Assembly: GCA_963557075.1 (NCBI GenBank)
Contig: CAUWDA010000001.1
Location: forward strand, 62,001 to 126,000
Length of the DNA stretch: 64,000 bases
Origin: Flavonifractor sp963557075
Lineage (GTDB): Bacteria > Bacillota > Clostridia > Oscillospirales > Oscillospiraceae
Reading direction: 5' to 3'
Shown: one piece after another, positions 33,637 to 42,428 of the stretch
Layout: each line of letters begins with the position of its first letter
How positions within the stretch are numbered: position 1 is the first letter of the stretch
The notes under the pieces: model-generated
The model's input: the letters and a program-made list of their open reading frames with translations, nothing else
The model's database searches: none
What the model was told of the DNA's origin: nothing
Position numbers and translations under genes: made by a program

Positions 33637-35736
33637 ATGTCGCTGACATGGAAGACCGGACTCCAGGCGCTGCCCGGAGTGGGACCGGCCCGGGCCAAAG
33701 CGCTGGAGCGGCTGGGTCTGTACACCGTTGGGGATCTGCTGGGCCACTACCCCAGAGACTATGAGGACCGGCGGAAGAGCGCCGTCATCGCCGCCGCGCC
33801 GGAGGGGGTGCCGGTATGCCTGACGCTGATGGTGGCCGAGCCGCCCCGGCTCTCCCGCATCCGCAGGGGGCTGGAGCTGGTGAAGGTGCGTATGGTGGAC
33901 GACACCGGCAGCCTTACCGCCACCTTTTTCAACCAGGCCTATCTGAAGGACGCCATGCGGACGGGGGAGACCTATGTCTGCTTTGGCCGGGTAGAGGGGC
34001 CGCCGGGACGGCGGCAGATGACCAACCCGGTGTGCGAGCGGGCCGACCGGGTGCGCTTCACCGGGCGCATCCTGCCGGTGTACCCCCTGACCCACGGGGT
34101 GTCCAACAATCTGCTGGCGGGATTGACGCTCCGGTGCGTGGAGGAGTGCGCCGGGCAGGCGGAAGAGTGCCTGCCCCGGGACCTGCGGCAGGCCCACCAG
34201 CTGGCAGAGGCGGAGTTTGCCCTGCGGAACGTCCACTTCCCCGCCGATGAGAACGCTCTGGCGGCGGCCCGGCGGCGGCTCATTTTTGAGGAGCTGTTCT
34301 GCCTGACCTGCGGCATGGCCCTGCTGCGGACCCGGCGGGAGAAGGCGGCGGGACTCCCCTTCCGCCTCTGCCCCGAGGAGGAATTTTTGAAGCTGCTCCC
34401 CTTCGCCCTGACCGGGGCGCAGCGCCGGGTGATGGGGGAGATAGCCGCCGACCTGACCTCCGGCGTCCCCATGAACCGGCTGGTCCAGGGCGACGTGGGC
34501 TCGGGCAAGACCATGCTGGCGGCCTACGGAGCCTGGCTGGCGGCCAAAAACGGCTATCAGTGCGCTCTGATGGCCCCCACCGAGCTGCTGGCCGAGCAGC
34601 ACTACCGCTCTCTGTCCCCCCTGCTGGAGGGCGCGGGGGTGCGGGTGGGGCTGCTCACCGGCGCAGTGAAGGGAAAGGCCCGAAAGACGGTGTATACAGC
34701 TCTGGAGAGCGGAGAACTGGACCTGGTCATCGGCACCCACGCCCTTTTGAGCGAGGGGGTGGCTTTTGCAAGGCTGGGTCTGGTGATCACCGACGAGCAG
34801 CACCGCTTCGGCGTGGGCCAGCGGGCCGCCCTGGCGGCCAAGGCGGAGGGGACCCCCCATGTGCTGGTCATGTCGGCCACCCCCATCCCCCGCACCCTGG
34901 CCCTCATCATTTACGGCGATCTGGATGTGTCGGTGGTGGATGAGCTGCCCCCCGGCCGCTCCCCGGTGGAGACCTTCGTGGTGGGGGAGGACAAGCGGCA
35001 GCGGATGTACAACTTTGTGCGCAAGCTGGTGGGAGAGGGACGGCAGGCCTATATCGTCTGTCCCGCCGTGGAGGAGGGGGAGGAGGACGGCCCTGGCGAC
35101 GGGGCGGAGCCCGGCGGTCCCGGTGCGCCCGCTCCATTGAAGGCCGCCGTCCCCTACGCCGAGGAACTCCGGACCCAGGTCTTTCCAGAGCTGCGGGTGG
35201 GCCTGGTCCACGGCAAGATGAAGAGCAGGGAGAAGGACTCCGTTATGACCGCCTTTGCCGCCGGAGAGCTGGACGTGCTGGTGTCCACCACCGTTATCGA
35301 GGTGGGTGTGGACGTACCCAACGCCGCCCTGATGATCGTGGAGAACGCCGACCGGTTCGGCCTTTCCCAGCTCCACCAGCTGCGGGGCCGGGTGGGCCGG
35401 GGCAAGCACCAGTCTTTCTGCGTGCTGGTGACCTCCACCCGCAGCCAGGAAAGCCGGGAGCGGCTGCGGGTCTTGTCAAAAACCAACGACGGGTTTAAAA
35501 TTGCGGAGGAGGATCTGCGGCTGAGGGGGCCGGGCGACTTCTTCGGCTCCCGGCAGCACGGCCTGCCCCAGCTGGGCATTGCCGATCTGGCGGGGGACAT
35601 GCGGGTGCTGAAGGAGGCTCAAAGCGCCGCCGAGGAGCTGCTCCGGGCCGACCCGGGCCTGAGGGGCCGGGAGCACGCCGGACTGCTGGCCCGGGTGAAG
35701 AAGCTCTTCTCCGAGCAGGGCGATGCGTTCAACTGA
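33637..35736 (+). CDS. recG: ATP-dependent DNA helicase RecG
   Basis: A 699-residue RecG, which remodels stalled replication forks and branched DNA. The N-terminal wedge domain (OB fold) precedes the helicase core: Walker A 'GDVGSGKT', DEAH-type box 'TDEQHRFGVGQR', 'SATPIPRTLAL' and motif VI 'HQLRGRVGRGKHQSFCVL'. A Gly/Pro-rich insertion lies after 'YIVCPAVEEGEEDG'. GAGGTGGGAA lies before the ATG. Divergent from pycA. Confidence 0.97.
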   Translation: MSLTWKTGLQALPGVGPARAKALERLGLYTVGDLLGHYPRDYEDRRKSAVIAAAPEGVPVCLTLMVAEPPRLSRIRRGLELVKVRMVDDTGSLTATFFNQAYLKDAMRTGETYVCFGRVEGPPGRRQMTNPVCERADRVRFTGRILPVYPLTHGVSNNLLAGLTLRCVEECAGQAEECLPRDLRQAHQLAEAEFALRNVHFPADENALAAARRRLIFEELFCLTCGMALLRTRREKAAGLPFRLCPEEEFLKLLPFALTGAQRRVMGEIAADLTSGVPMNRLVQGDVGSGKTMLAAYGAWLAAKNGYQCALMAPTELLAEQHYRSLSPLLEGAGVRVGLLTGAVKGKARKTVYTALESGELDLVIGTHALLSEGVAFARLGLVITDEQHRFGVGQRAALAAKAEGTPHVLVMSATPIPRTLALIIYGDLDVSVVDELPPGRSPVETFVVGEDKRQRMYNFVRKLVGEGRQAYIVCPAVEEGEEDGPGDGAEPGGPGAPAPLKAAVPYAEELRTQVFPELRVGLVHGKMKSREKDSVMTAFAAGELDVLVSTTVIEVGVDVPNAALMIVENADRFGLSQLHQLRGRVGRGKHQSFCVLVTSTRSQESRERLRVLSKTNDGFKIAEEDLRLRGPGDFFGSRQHGLPQLGIADLAGDMRVLKEAQSAAEELLRADPGLRGREHAGLLARVKKLFSEQGDAFN

Positions 35737-35785
35737 GACAGACGCCCCCAAAATCCGATGAGACAAAGAAGGAAGAAACGACAGT

Positions 35786-36172
35786 ATGGATCGTATGGAA
35801 GAAACCAGGGGTCTGCGCGAGCGGACCGATATTCACTTTAACTGCTGCCAGTCGGTGCTGGTGCCCTTTGCGGACCGGTGCGGGCTGAGCAGGGAGGCGG
35901 CCTATCAGCTGGGCGCCCATTTTGGCGGCGGCATGAAGCACGGCGGCACCTGCGGCGCGGTGACCGGGGCGCTGATGGCTCTGGGCATGGCGGGGGCCGA
36001 TAACGACGCCGCGCTGGAGCTGATGCGCCGGTTCCGGGCCAACAATCAGGCGCTGGACTGCGCCACCCTGCTGCGCCTGGCGGCAGAGCGGGGCGAGGAG
36101 CGCAAGTGTCACTGCGACCGGATGGTGTACGAGGCGGTGGAGCTACTGGAGGAGCTGCTGGAGAACAAGTAA
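35786..36172 (+). CDS. C_GCAxxG_C_C family redox-type protein
   Basis: A 128-residue Cys-rich protein of the C_GCAxxG_C_C family: CC at residues 20-21, C32, 'GGTCGAVTGALMALG', a later Cys in 'QALDCATLL' and 'RKCHC' near the end. The family is thought to be redox-active or metal-binding; its substrate is unknown. About 50 bases after recG and probably read through from it. A terminator follows. Confidence 0.8.
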   Translation: MDRMEETRGLRERTDIHFNCCQSVLVPFADRCGLSREAAYQLGAHFGGGMKHGGTCGAVTGALMALGMAGADNDAALELMRRFRANNQALDCATLLRLAAERGEERKCHCDRMVYEAVELLEELLENK

Positions 36173-36184
36173 GTGTGCAAAAAG

Positions 36185-36216
36185 AGGCCCGGCCTGTTTG
36201 ACAGGCCGGGCCTTTT
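36185..36216 (+). terminator. Bidirectional terminator
   Basis: 12-bp perfect stem AGGCCCGGCCTG with a TTTGA loop, A-run before and T-run after. It separates the recG unit from the converging DUF4179 gene. Confidence 0.85.
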
Positions 36217-36224
36217 GTGCATTT

Positions 36225-37598
36225 TCAGGTCAGGGGAAGGACGACGGGAGAGGACAGGGGCGATTCGCAGTAGTTCAGGATCTCCAGCTCCACCTGGTCG
36301 AAGGGGTAGTCCTTCAGGGGAATGGACTCCTCAAAAAAGCCTTCGATCTCATCCCCCTTTTCGTCCTGGGCGATGGTGTGGGAGGCCATGTTGAAGTGGT
36401 GCTCGCTTCCGTCGGGAGCGCGGTAGGTGGAGCCTGCCACCTGGCGGAACACCATACCCTCCGCCAGGGTGGGGGCCCGGAAGGTGAGGGTGGGGACGCC
36501 GCCCTCGTTTTCCACCCGCAGCAGGGTGACGCCGTCGGGCAGGGGACCGGTCCGGCCGGTGGTCAGGTCCACCGTGACCCAGTGCTCCTCCTTGTCCTGC
36601 CAGATGGCCCCCTCGATGTGGAGGGTCAGGTGTTGGGCGTCCTCAAAATAGCTGCTCTCGAAGCGGTAGGAGGTGACCCGGGGGGTACCGCCGTCGCCGT
36701 GGGCGATGAGCCCCTGGGGCCGGTCGTAGCGTACCCCCTTATCGTCCTCCAGCCAGCAGTCCAGGCTGTGGAGCTGGGCGGTGTTGGCCTCGTCCTCCTG
36801 GATGTCCACCCGGACGTGGGTGGGGTAGACCTCCAGGCCCACCACCTTCAGCTGCTGACCGTCCAGGGTAAAGGGCCGGTCCAGGGCGATCTGACTGCCC
36901 TGGCTGGTAAAGGTGGGGGCGAATTGCAGGGTGAAGGAGAAGGTGGCCACCGCGTCCGGCTCGGCGGGAGGATCATCCCAAAGGCCGGAGTCCTCCGACG
37001 GAGCGGCGGTTTCGGTATCGTCTGCCGCCCACACCTTGTAGTCCAGGATCAGGGTATCGGGCACGTCCTCCTCTTGAAAGTCAATGGAGATTCGCCGCAG
37101 CTCCTCCGGATCGGAAGGGGCCTGGGGGAAGGAGAGACTGGCAGAGGGGCGGGAGCCGTCCGCCTGCCGGACGTCCCCCGAGCCGCTCAGCTGGGAATAG
37201 CGGTCGCTGCGCAGGGAGAAAAAGACGTTGACCTGCTTCTGGTCCACGATGAGATACTCCACCGTCATGGTCACGTCGCCTGCGGTCTGGGTCTGCCCCA
37301 CCCGCTGGACGTATTCGTGCTGGATGGCGGCCTTCAGACTGGGGGAGAAGGCCACGGCGGCGGTGAGCTCCTTCAGGATGGGGATGTTGGAGCAGGCCAT
37401 GGCAAAGGGGGTGGCCACGTTGACCAGCAACACAAAGACGGCAAACATGGCGGCTACGCTGCCGGCGGGGGCGGCGATCCACCGGCTCACCCGGCACCGC
37501 CTGACCCTGGCCCTGGCTCTGGGCAGGGCAGACTCCAGGGCGGGGGGCGTCTGCTCCAGCTCCTCCCGGAGCAGGCGGTATTCTTCCATGCGGTCCAT
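36225..37598 (-). CDS. DUF4179 membrane protein, likely anti-sigma factor
   Basis: A 457-residue protein: short cytoplasmic N-terminus, one membrane helix ('AAPAGSVAAMFAVFVLLVNVATPFAMA'), then 'CSNIPILKELTAAVAFSPSLKAAI', the DUF4179 hallmark, and a large outer beta domain. DUF4179 proteins are encoded next to ECF sigma factors and are believed to hold them at the membrane. It overlaps the sigma gene's last base. Confidence 0.82.
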   Translation of the reverse strand: MDRMEEYRLLREELEQTPPALESALPRARARVRRCRVSRWIAAPAGSVAAMFAVFVLLVNVATPFAMACSNIPILKELTAAVAFSPSLKAAIQHEYVQRVGQTQTAGDVTMTVEYLIVDQKQVNVFFSLRSDRYSQLSGSGDVRQADGSRPSASLSFPQAPSDPEELRRISIDFQEEDVPDTLILDYKVWAADDTETAAPSEDSGLWDDPPAEPDAVATFSFTLQFAPTFTSQGSQIALDRPFTLDGQQLKVVGLEVYPTHVRVDIQEDEANTAQLHSLDCWLEDDKGVRYDRPQGLIAHGDGGTPRVTSYRFESSYFEDAQHLTLHIEGAIWQDKEEHWVTVDLTTGRTGPLPDGVTLLRVENEGGVPTLTFRAPTLAEGMVFRQVAGSTYRAPDGSEHHFNMASHTIAQDEKGDEIEGFFEESIPLKDYPFDQVELEILNYCESPLSSPVVLPLT

Positions 37599-38065
37599 TA
37601 TGATACCTCCTCGGTCAGTTCCAGTTTCAGCAGGGACAGGGCCTTGCGCTGCCGGGTGGAGACGGTGCCGGCTGGAATGTCCAGGGTCTCCGCCGTCTCC
37701 GCCAGGGTGAGGCCCTGGAAGTAGCGCAGGATGACCACCGCCCGCAGATCGCCGGGCAGGCGGCGGACGGCCTCTTTCAGGGGCAGGGCATCGTAGGCCT
37801 CCGCTGCGGTCTCGGGCAGCTCCTCCACCGCCAGCTCCCGCTTGCGGCGGCGCAGCTCGGCGTTGCAGGCGTTGATGAGGATGCGGGTGAGCCAGGTGTC
37901 GAAGTACTCCGGCCGGCGCAGCCGCCTGTAGTGCAGCAGGCCCAGATAGATGGCCTCGTCCACTGCGTCCAGGGCGTAGGCCTCGCTGCCCAGGTAGAGG
38001 TAGGCGGTGCGGTAGAGCCGGGCTTTGAGGGTTTCGGCCCGGGCTGCAAATTCCTGTTCGGTCAA
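37598..38065 (-). CDS. ECF-type RNA polymerase sigma factor
   Basis: A 155-residue sigma-70 family factor of the ECF type. The region 2 part is 'ARLYRTAYLYLGSEAYALDAVDEAIYLGLLHYRRLRRPEYFDTWLTRILINAC' and region 4 is 'LPGDLRAVVILRYFQGLTLAETAETLDIPAGTVSTRQRKAL'. The start has AAAGGAGGGG upstream. A candidate ECF promoter (38087-38114) suggests it controls itself and the DUF4179 gene. Confidence 0.9.
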   Translation of the reverse strand: MTEQEFAARAETLKARLYRTAYLYLGSEAYALDAVDEAIYLGLLHYRRLRRPEYFDTWLTRILINACNAELRRRKRELAVEELPETAAEAYDALPLKEAVRRLPGDLRAVVILRYFQGLTLAETAETLDIPAGTVSTRQRKALSLLKLELTEEVS

Positions 38066-38086
38066 GGGCGTCCCCTCCTTTCTGCC

Positions 38087-38114
38087 TATTAGAGGATTTG
38101 GCGGGGCGGTTTCA
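38087..38114 (-). promoter_or_regulatory. Candidate ECF autoregulatory promoter
   Basis: On the minus strand: TGAAAC (38109-38114), 16-bp spacer, CTAATA (38087-38092), just ahead of the sigma gene. TGAAAC at -35 is common to many Bacillota ECF promoters. Confidence 0.5.
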
Positions 38115-38123
38115 TTGCGTTTC

Positions 38124-38152
38124 TTGAAAAAAGTTTGGCTTCATTATATAAT
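38124..38152 (+). promoter_or_regulatory. Sigma-A promoter of mutY operon
   Basis: TTGAAA (38124-38129), 17-bp spacer, TATAAT (38147-38152). It sets the transcription start near 38159 and so rules out the longer mutY frame that begins inside the promoter. Confidence 0.8.
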
Positions 38153-38191
38153 AGCCGGGTCAGAGAAAAAAGGCCCCGGAGGGATCCCAAT

Positions 38192-39262
38192 TTGAATCAA
38201 CTCGATCAACTTCCCATCCCGCTGCTCCAGTGGTACCACGAAAACGCAAGGGTGCTGCCCTGGCGCAGCGACCCCACGCCCTACCATGTGTGGATCAGCG
38301 AGATCATGCTCCAGCAGACCAGGGTGGCGGCGGTGCTGGAGTACTACCGCCGCTTTCTGGCCCAGCTGCCCACCGTGGCCGACCTGGCGGCGGTGGAGGA
38401 GGACAGGCTCATGAAGCTGTGGCAGGGGCTGGGCTATTACAACCGGGCCCGCAACCTGCAAAAGGCGGCCCGGCAGATCATGGAGGAGCACGGCGGGGTG
38501 TTTCCGGACGCCTATGAGGCCATCCGCGCCCTGGCCGGTATCGGCGACTACACCGCCGGGGCCATCTCGTCCATCGCCTTCGGCCTGCCTGAGCCGGCGG
38601 TGGACGGCAACGTGCTGCGGGTGGTGGCCCGCATCACCGGGGACAGCGGCGACATCATGAAGCCGGACACCAGGGTCCGGACCGGGAAGGCGCTGAAGCA
38701 GGTGATGCCGGTGGAGGCCCCCGGGGACTTCAACCAGGCCCTGATGGAGCTGGGGGCCACCGTGTGCCTGCCCAACGGCGCGCCGCTGTGCGACCAGTGT
38801 CCGGCAGGGGAATTCTGCGTGGCCCGGCTGGAGGGGCGCACCGGGGAGCTGCCGGTGAAGTCCGCCAAGAAGGCCCGGCGGGTGGAGGAGCGGACGGTGT
38901 TCCTCATCTTCCGGGAGGGGCGGGTGGCCCTGCGGCGGCGGAAGAGCCGGGGCCTGCTGGCTGGGCTGTGGGAGTACCCCAACGAGCCGGCTCCCGCCCC
39001 CTGCCCGGTGGAGGCCCTCTCTTTGGAGCAGGGGCCCTCCGGTAAGCATATCTTTACCCATATCGAGTGGCACATGAAGGCCGTACTGGTCCAGGCGGCC
39101 GGCGACGCCCTGCCCGGGGGCTGGGTGTGGGCCACCCTGGAGGAGCTGGACCGGGACTACGCCGAACCCAACGCGTTCCAGGCCTTCAAGCCCGCGGTGG
39201 AGGGACGGCTCAAAGGAGAAGGAGAGGAACCATGGCAAAGCTGTATTTCCGGTATGGAGTGA
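38192..39262 (+). CDS. mutY: A/G-specific adenine glycosylase MutY
   Basis: A 356-residue base-excision enzyme that removes A mispaired with 8-oxoG. HhH motif 'LAGIGDYTAGAISSIAFG', catalytic Asp in 'VDGNVLRV', and a [4Fe-4S] cluster motif with spacing C-x7-C-x2-C-x5-C, one residue longer than in E. coli. The C-terminal NUDIX-like 8-oxoG domain is present ('SRGLLAGLWEYPN'). The start is TTG 38192, with GGAGGG 8 bases upstream; a longer frame would start inside the promoter. Overlaps tdk by 31 bases. Confidence 0.93.
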   Translation: MNQLDQLPIPLLQWYHENARVLPWRSDPTPYHVWISEIMLQQTRVAAVLEYYRRFLAQLPTVADLAAVEEDRLMKLWQGLGYYNRARNLQKAARQIMEEHGGVFPDAYEAIRALAGIGDYTAGAISSIAFGLPEPAVDGNVLRVVARITGDSGDIMKPDTRVRTGKALKQVMPVEAPGDFNQALMELGATVCLPNGAPLCDQCPAGEFCVARLEGRTGELPVKSAKKARRVEERTVFLIFREGRVALRRRKSRGLLAGLWEYPNEPAPAPCPVEALSLEQGPSGKHIFTHIEWHMKAVLVQAAGDALPGGWVWATLEELDRDYAEPNAFQAFKPAVEGRLKGEGEEPWQSCISGME

Positions 39263-39807
39263 TGGGCTCCAGCAAGACTGCCAACGCCCTGATGGTGCGC
39301 TACAACTATGAGGAGCGGGGACAAGACGCCCTGCTGGTCAAGCCCGCCATCGACCAGCGGGACGGGGCCCGGTTCGTGGCCTCCCGGGCGGGGCTGAGCC
39401 ACGACTGCATTTATTTTTCCGACCTGATGGAGATGACCCCACGGCAGCTCAAGCCCTACGCCTGCATCATTGTGGACGAGGCCCAGTTTTTGAGCCGGGA
39501 GGAGGTGCGCTACCTCACCGACCTGGTGGACGACTGGAACATCCCTGTCATCTGTTACGGCCTGCGGGCCGACTTCCGGGGGGACCTGTTCCCCGGCTCG
39601 GCGGAGCTGCTGGCCACCGCCGACGTGATCGAGGAGGTCAAGACCATCTGCTGGTGCGGCAAGAAGGCCCTGTGCAACGCCCGGTTTGATGAAAACGGCC
39701 ATGTGCTGAAAGAGGGGGAGCAGGTGGAGCTGGGCGCAAATGACCGGTACATCGGCCTGTGCCGCAAGCACTGGAAAGAGGGCAACCTGGGCCCCAAACA
39801 GAACTGA
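39232..39807 (+). CDS. tdk: Thymidine kinase
   Basis: A 191-residue type II thymidine kinase that salvages thymidine. The P-loop is 'GVMGSSKTANAL', Walker B 'IIVDEAQFL', with the lasso region 'VICYGLRADFRGDLFPGS' and a zinc ribbon 'CWCGKKALCNARF...GLCRKHW'. The start has AAGGAGAAGGAG upstream and lies inside the end of mutY, so the two are translationally linked. Confidence 0.95.
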   Translation: MAKLYFRYGVMGSSKTANALMVRYNYEERGQDALLVKPAIDQRDGARFVASRAGLSHDCIYFSDLMEMTPRQLKPYACIIVDEAQFLSREEVRYLTDLVDDWNIPVICYGLRADFRGDLFPGSAELLATADVIEEVKTICWCGKKALCNARFDENGHVLKEGEQVELGANDRYIGLCRKHWKEGNLGPKQN

Positions 39808-39906
39808 ACCCCACCGGGGAGGGCCCTGCAAGGCGGGGCATCCCTGCGGGAAGGCAGTCGGCAGGGGCGGGGCGTGCCCCCGCCGTGTTGGAAGGAAGGA
39901 GAGCCC

Positions 39907-40782
39907 ATGATCTGTAATCTTTGCCCCCGGAAGTGCGGGGCGGTGCGCACCTTTGACCGGGGAGAGGGCGAGTGCCGGATGCCCGAGGCCCCGGTGGTGG
40001 CCCGGGCGGCCCTCCACCTGTGGGAGGAGCCCCCGATCTCGGGCGCCAGGGGCGCGGGCACCGTGTTTTTTTCCGGCTGCTCCCTGGGGTGCGTCTTCTG
40101 CCAGAACGAGCAGATCAGCCACCGGGATTTCGGCAGGCCCATCACGGCGGAACGGCTGCGGGCCATCTTTTACGAGCTGATCGCGCAGGGGGCCCACAAC
40201 ATCGACCTGGTCAACCCCACCCACTACGCCCATGTGGTGCGGGAGGCCCTGGCCGAGCCCCTGCCGGTGCCGGTGGTGTGGAACTCGGGGGGATATGACC
40301 GGGTGGAGACCCTGCGGGCTATGGAGGGGAAGGTCCAGATCTACCTGCCCGACTATAAATACCGCTCCTCCGACCTGGCGGCCCGCTACTCCGGCGCCCC
40401 CGACTACCCCCAGGCGGCGGAGACGGCTATCCTGGAGATGTTCCGGCAGACCGGCCCGGTCCGGTATGAGGATGGGCTGTTAAAGCGGGGGGTGGTCATC
40501 CGCCACCTGCTGCTGCCCGGAAAGCTGGCCGAGGCAAAGACGGTGATGGACTGGGTGGCCGGGCATTTTGAGCCGGGACAGGTGCTCTTCTCCCTCATGA
40601 GCCAGTACATCCCCTGGGGCCGGGCGGCGGAGTACCCAGAGATCGACCGCCGGCTGCGTCCCTCCGAGATCCGGGCGGCGGAGGGGTACATGGCGGATCT
40701 GGGGCTGGAGGGCTTCACCCAGGGGGGAGAGGCCGCCCGAGCCGAGTATATCCCCTCCTTCGACCTCACCGGAGTGGAATAA
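39907..40782 (+). CDS. Radical SAM protein (PflA/YgkA-like)
   Basis: A 291-residue radical SAM enzyme. The cluster motif is 'FSGCSLGCVFCQN' (C-x3-C-x2-C), preceded by an N-terminal 'CNLCPRKCGA' that may hold an extra cluster. It resembles pyruvate-formate-lyase-activating-enzyme relatives of unknown target. No glycyl-radical enzyme is adjacent. GGAAGGAAGGAG lies before the ATG. A terminator follows. Confidence 0.88.
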   Translation: MICNLCPRKCGAVRTFDRGEGECRMPEAPVVARAALHLWEEPPISGARGAGTVFFSGCSLGCVFCQNEQISHRDFGRPITAERLRAIFYELIAQGAHNIDLVNPTHYAHVVREALAEPLPVPVVWNSGGYDRVETLRAMEGKVQIYLPDYKYRSSDLAARYSGAPDYPQAAETAILEMFRQTGPVRYEDGLLKRGVVIRHLLLPGKLAEAKTVMDWVAGHFEPGQVLFSLMSQYIPWGRAAEYPEIDRRLRPSEIRAAEGYMADLGLEGFTQGGEAARAEYIPSFDLTGVE

Positions 40783-40801
40783 GTACCGATCTGACCCTGT
40801 T

Positions 40802-40839
40802 GGGCCTGCTGCGTTCCTTGCGCGGCAGGCCCTTTTTTT
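40802..40839 (+). terminator. Intrinsic terminator
   Basis: GGGCCTGC, 15-nt loop region, GCAGGCCC and a run of seven T. Confidence 0.85.
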
Positions 40840-40891
40840 GTCAAAGGGGACGACCACCCCGCATAGGCATAGGAGGAAGGGGGGCGGAGAT

Positions 40892-41173
40892 ATGGAGCGC
40901 GGCCGGAAACGGGAGGGACTGCTGGAAAAGACGGCGGAGGTGCTGGATCTGCCGGGAGACGTGGTGGCCGGGCTGCCCCGGCTGGAGCTGGTGGGCAGAC
41001 GGCAGCTGCGGATGGAGAACCACAAAGGGATCCTGGCCTACGGCAGTCAGGAGATCCACATCTCCGGCGGCAGGCTGGTGGTCAAGGTGCGGGGCGACGG
41101 GCTGGAGCTGAAGGCCATGAACGCCGGAGAGCTGCTCATCACCGGCGACATCGCCGGGATCGAGCTGGAGTGA
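40892..41173 (+). CDS. yqfC: Sporulation protein YqfC
   Basis: A 93-residue YqfC-family protein: 'LPGDVVAGLPRLELVGRRQLRMENHKGILAYGSQEIHI'. In B. subtilis yqfC and yqfD are read by the mother-cell sigma factor and needed for efficient sporulation. It lies directly before yqfD. I chose ATG 40892 with GGAAGGGGGGCGG upstream. Confidence 0.88.
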   Translation: MERGRKREGLLEKTAEVLDLPGDVVAGLPRLELVGRRQLRMENHKGILAYGSQEIHISGGRLVVKVRGDGLELKAMNAGELLITGDIAGIELE

Positions 41174-41189
41174 AAGAGGGGGTGAAGGG

Positions 41190-42428
41190 ATGCTGCAGCG
41201 GCTGGTGAACGCCCTGCGGGGCAGCGTGTGCCTGGAGGTGGAGGGGGCCTTCCCCGAGCGCTATCTCAACCTGTGCGCCCAGCGGGGGATCCTGTTCTGG
41301 AACGTGGAGTGGCTGGAGGCCACCCGGCTGCGGCTCACCGTCACCCGCCGGGGCAGCCGTCAGGCCATCCCATTGGGGGAGCGGGCGCTGTGCACCGTCA
41401 CCCCGGCGGGGCGGGCGGGGATGCCCTATTTCCTGGGCCGCTTCCGCCGCCGCTATGCCTTTTTGACCGGGCTGGCCCTGTCCATGGCGGTGGTGTGCGT
41501 CCTCTCCACCTTTGTCCTCACCATAGAAGTGAAGGGGAACGGCGCGGTGTCCACCGCCCGAATCCTCACCGAGCTGCGGCGGCAGGGGCTGGGCGTAGGG
41601 ACCTACGGGCCGGGGCTGGACGAGCGGGCGGTGGGCAACAAGGTGCTGCTCCGCATCCCGGAGCTGTCCTGGCTGTCCATCAATCTCTACGGCACCCGGG
41701 CGGAGGTGCTGGTGCGGGAGGCGGTGGAGCCGCCCCATGTGACCGACTCCGGGGAGCGGGGCAGCGTGGTGGCCCGCGCCTCCGGTATCGTGACCCGGGT
41801 GGAGGCCCTCACCGGTGAGGCGGTGGTGAAGCCGGGGGACACGGTGCTGGAGGGGGAGACCCTCATCTCAGGCACCGTCCGCCTGGAGGGGCCGGCCTAC
41901 AGCGAGACACCGGAGATCGGGCGGCTCCATACCAGGGCCTCCGGCCGGGTGTATGCCCGCACCTGGCGCACCCTGTCCGCCAGCATCCCGCTGGAGGCCG
42001 GGGTCAAGCGGTACACCGGGGAGGAGAAGGACCTGTGGTCGGTGACGGTGCTGGGGCGGCGGCTGGATTTTTTCAGAAAGGGTGGAATTTCTTTTGACAG
42101 GTATGATAAAATAAGCCGTACCTGGACCCTGACCCTGCCCGGCGGCCGGGAGATGCCCCTGGCCGTGCAGCGGGAGACCTGCCGGGCCTATGAGACCGAG
42201 TCTCTGGCCCTGGAGCCGGACGCGGCGCGGGCCATGCTGGAGAGGCGCCTGATGGAGGCGCTGGAAGAAGCGGTGGGGGAGGGGGAGATCGTCAGCGCCG
42301 AGCCCACTGCGGAACAGAAGGACGGGGGGCTGACCGTCACCCTCCGGGCGGAGTGCCGGGAAGAGATCGGGAAGTTCGTGCCCGATCCCACTACACAAGA
42401 AAATCAAGAAAACGAGGCCGATCCATGA
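41190..42428 (+). CDS. yqfD: Sporulation protein YqfD
   Basis: A 412-residue membrane protein of the YqfD/SpoIV family. The N-terminus ('GSVCLEVEGAFPERYLNLCAQRGILFWNV') is typical, one membrane helix follows ('FLTGLALSMAVVCVLSTFVLTIEVKG'), then a large outer domain. The gene ends in an ATGA overlap with phoH. It indicates an endospore-forming lineage. Confidence 0.92.
   Translation: MLQRLVNALRGSVCLEVEGAFPERYLNLCAQRGILFWNVEWLEATRLRLTVTRRGSRQAIPLGERALCTVTPAGRAGMPYFLGRFRRRYAFLTGLALSMAVVCVLSTFVLTIEVKGNGAVSTARILTELRRQGLGVGTYGPGLDERAVGNKVLLRIPELSWLSINLYGTRAEVLVREAVEPPHVTDSGERGSVVARASGIVTRVEALTGEAVVKPGDTVLEGETLISGTVRLEGPAYSETPEIGRLHTRASGRVYARTWRTLSASIPLEAGVKRYTGEEKDLWSVTVLGRRLDFFRKGGISFDRYDKISRTWTLTLPGGREMPLAVQRETCRAYETESLALEPDAARAMLERRLMEALEEAVGEGEIVSAEPTAEQKDGGLTVTLRAECREEIGKFVPDPTTQENQENEADP

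Noticed and set aside
38135..38191. Longer MutY start at 38135
   Set aside because: This start lies between the -35 and -10 boxes of the gene's own promoter, so it cannot be on the transcript.
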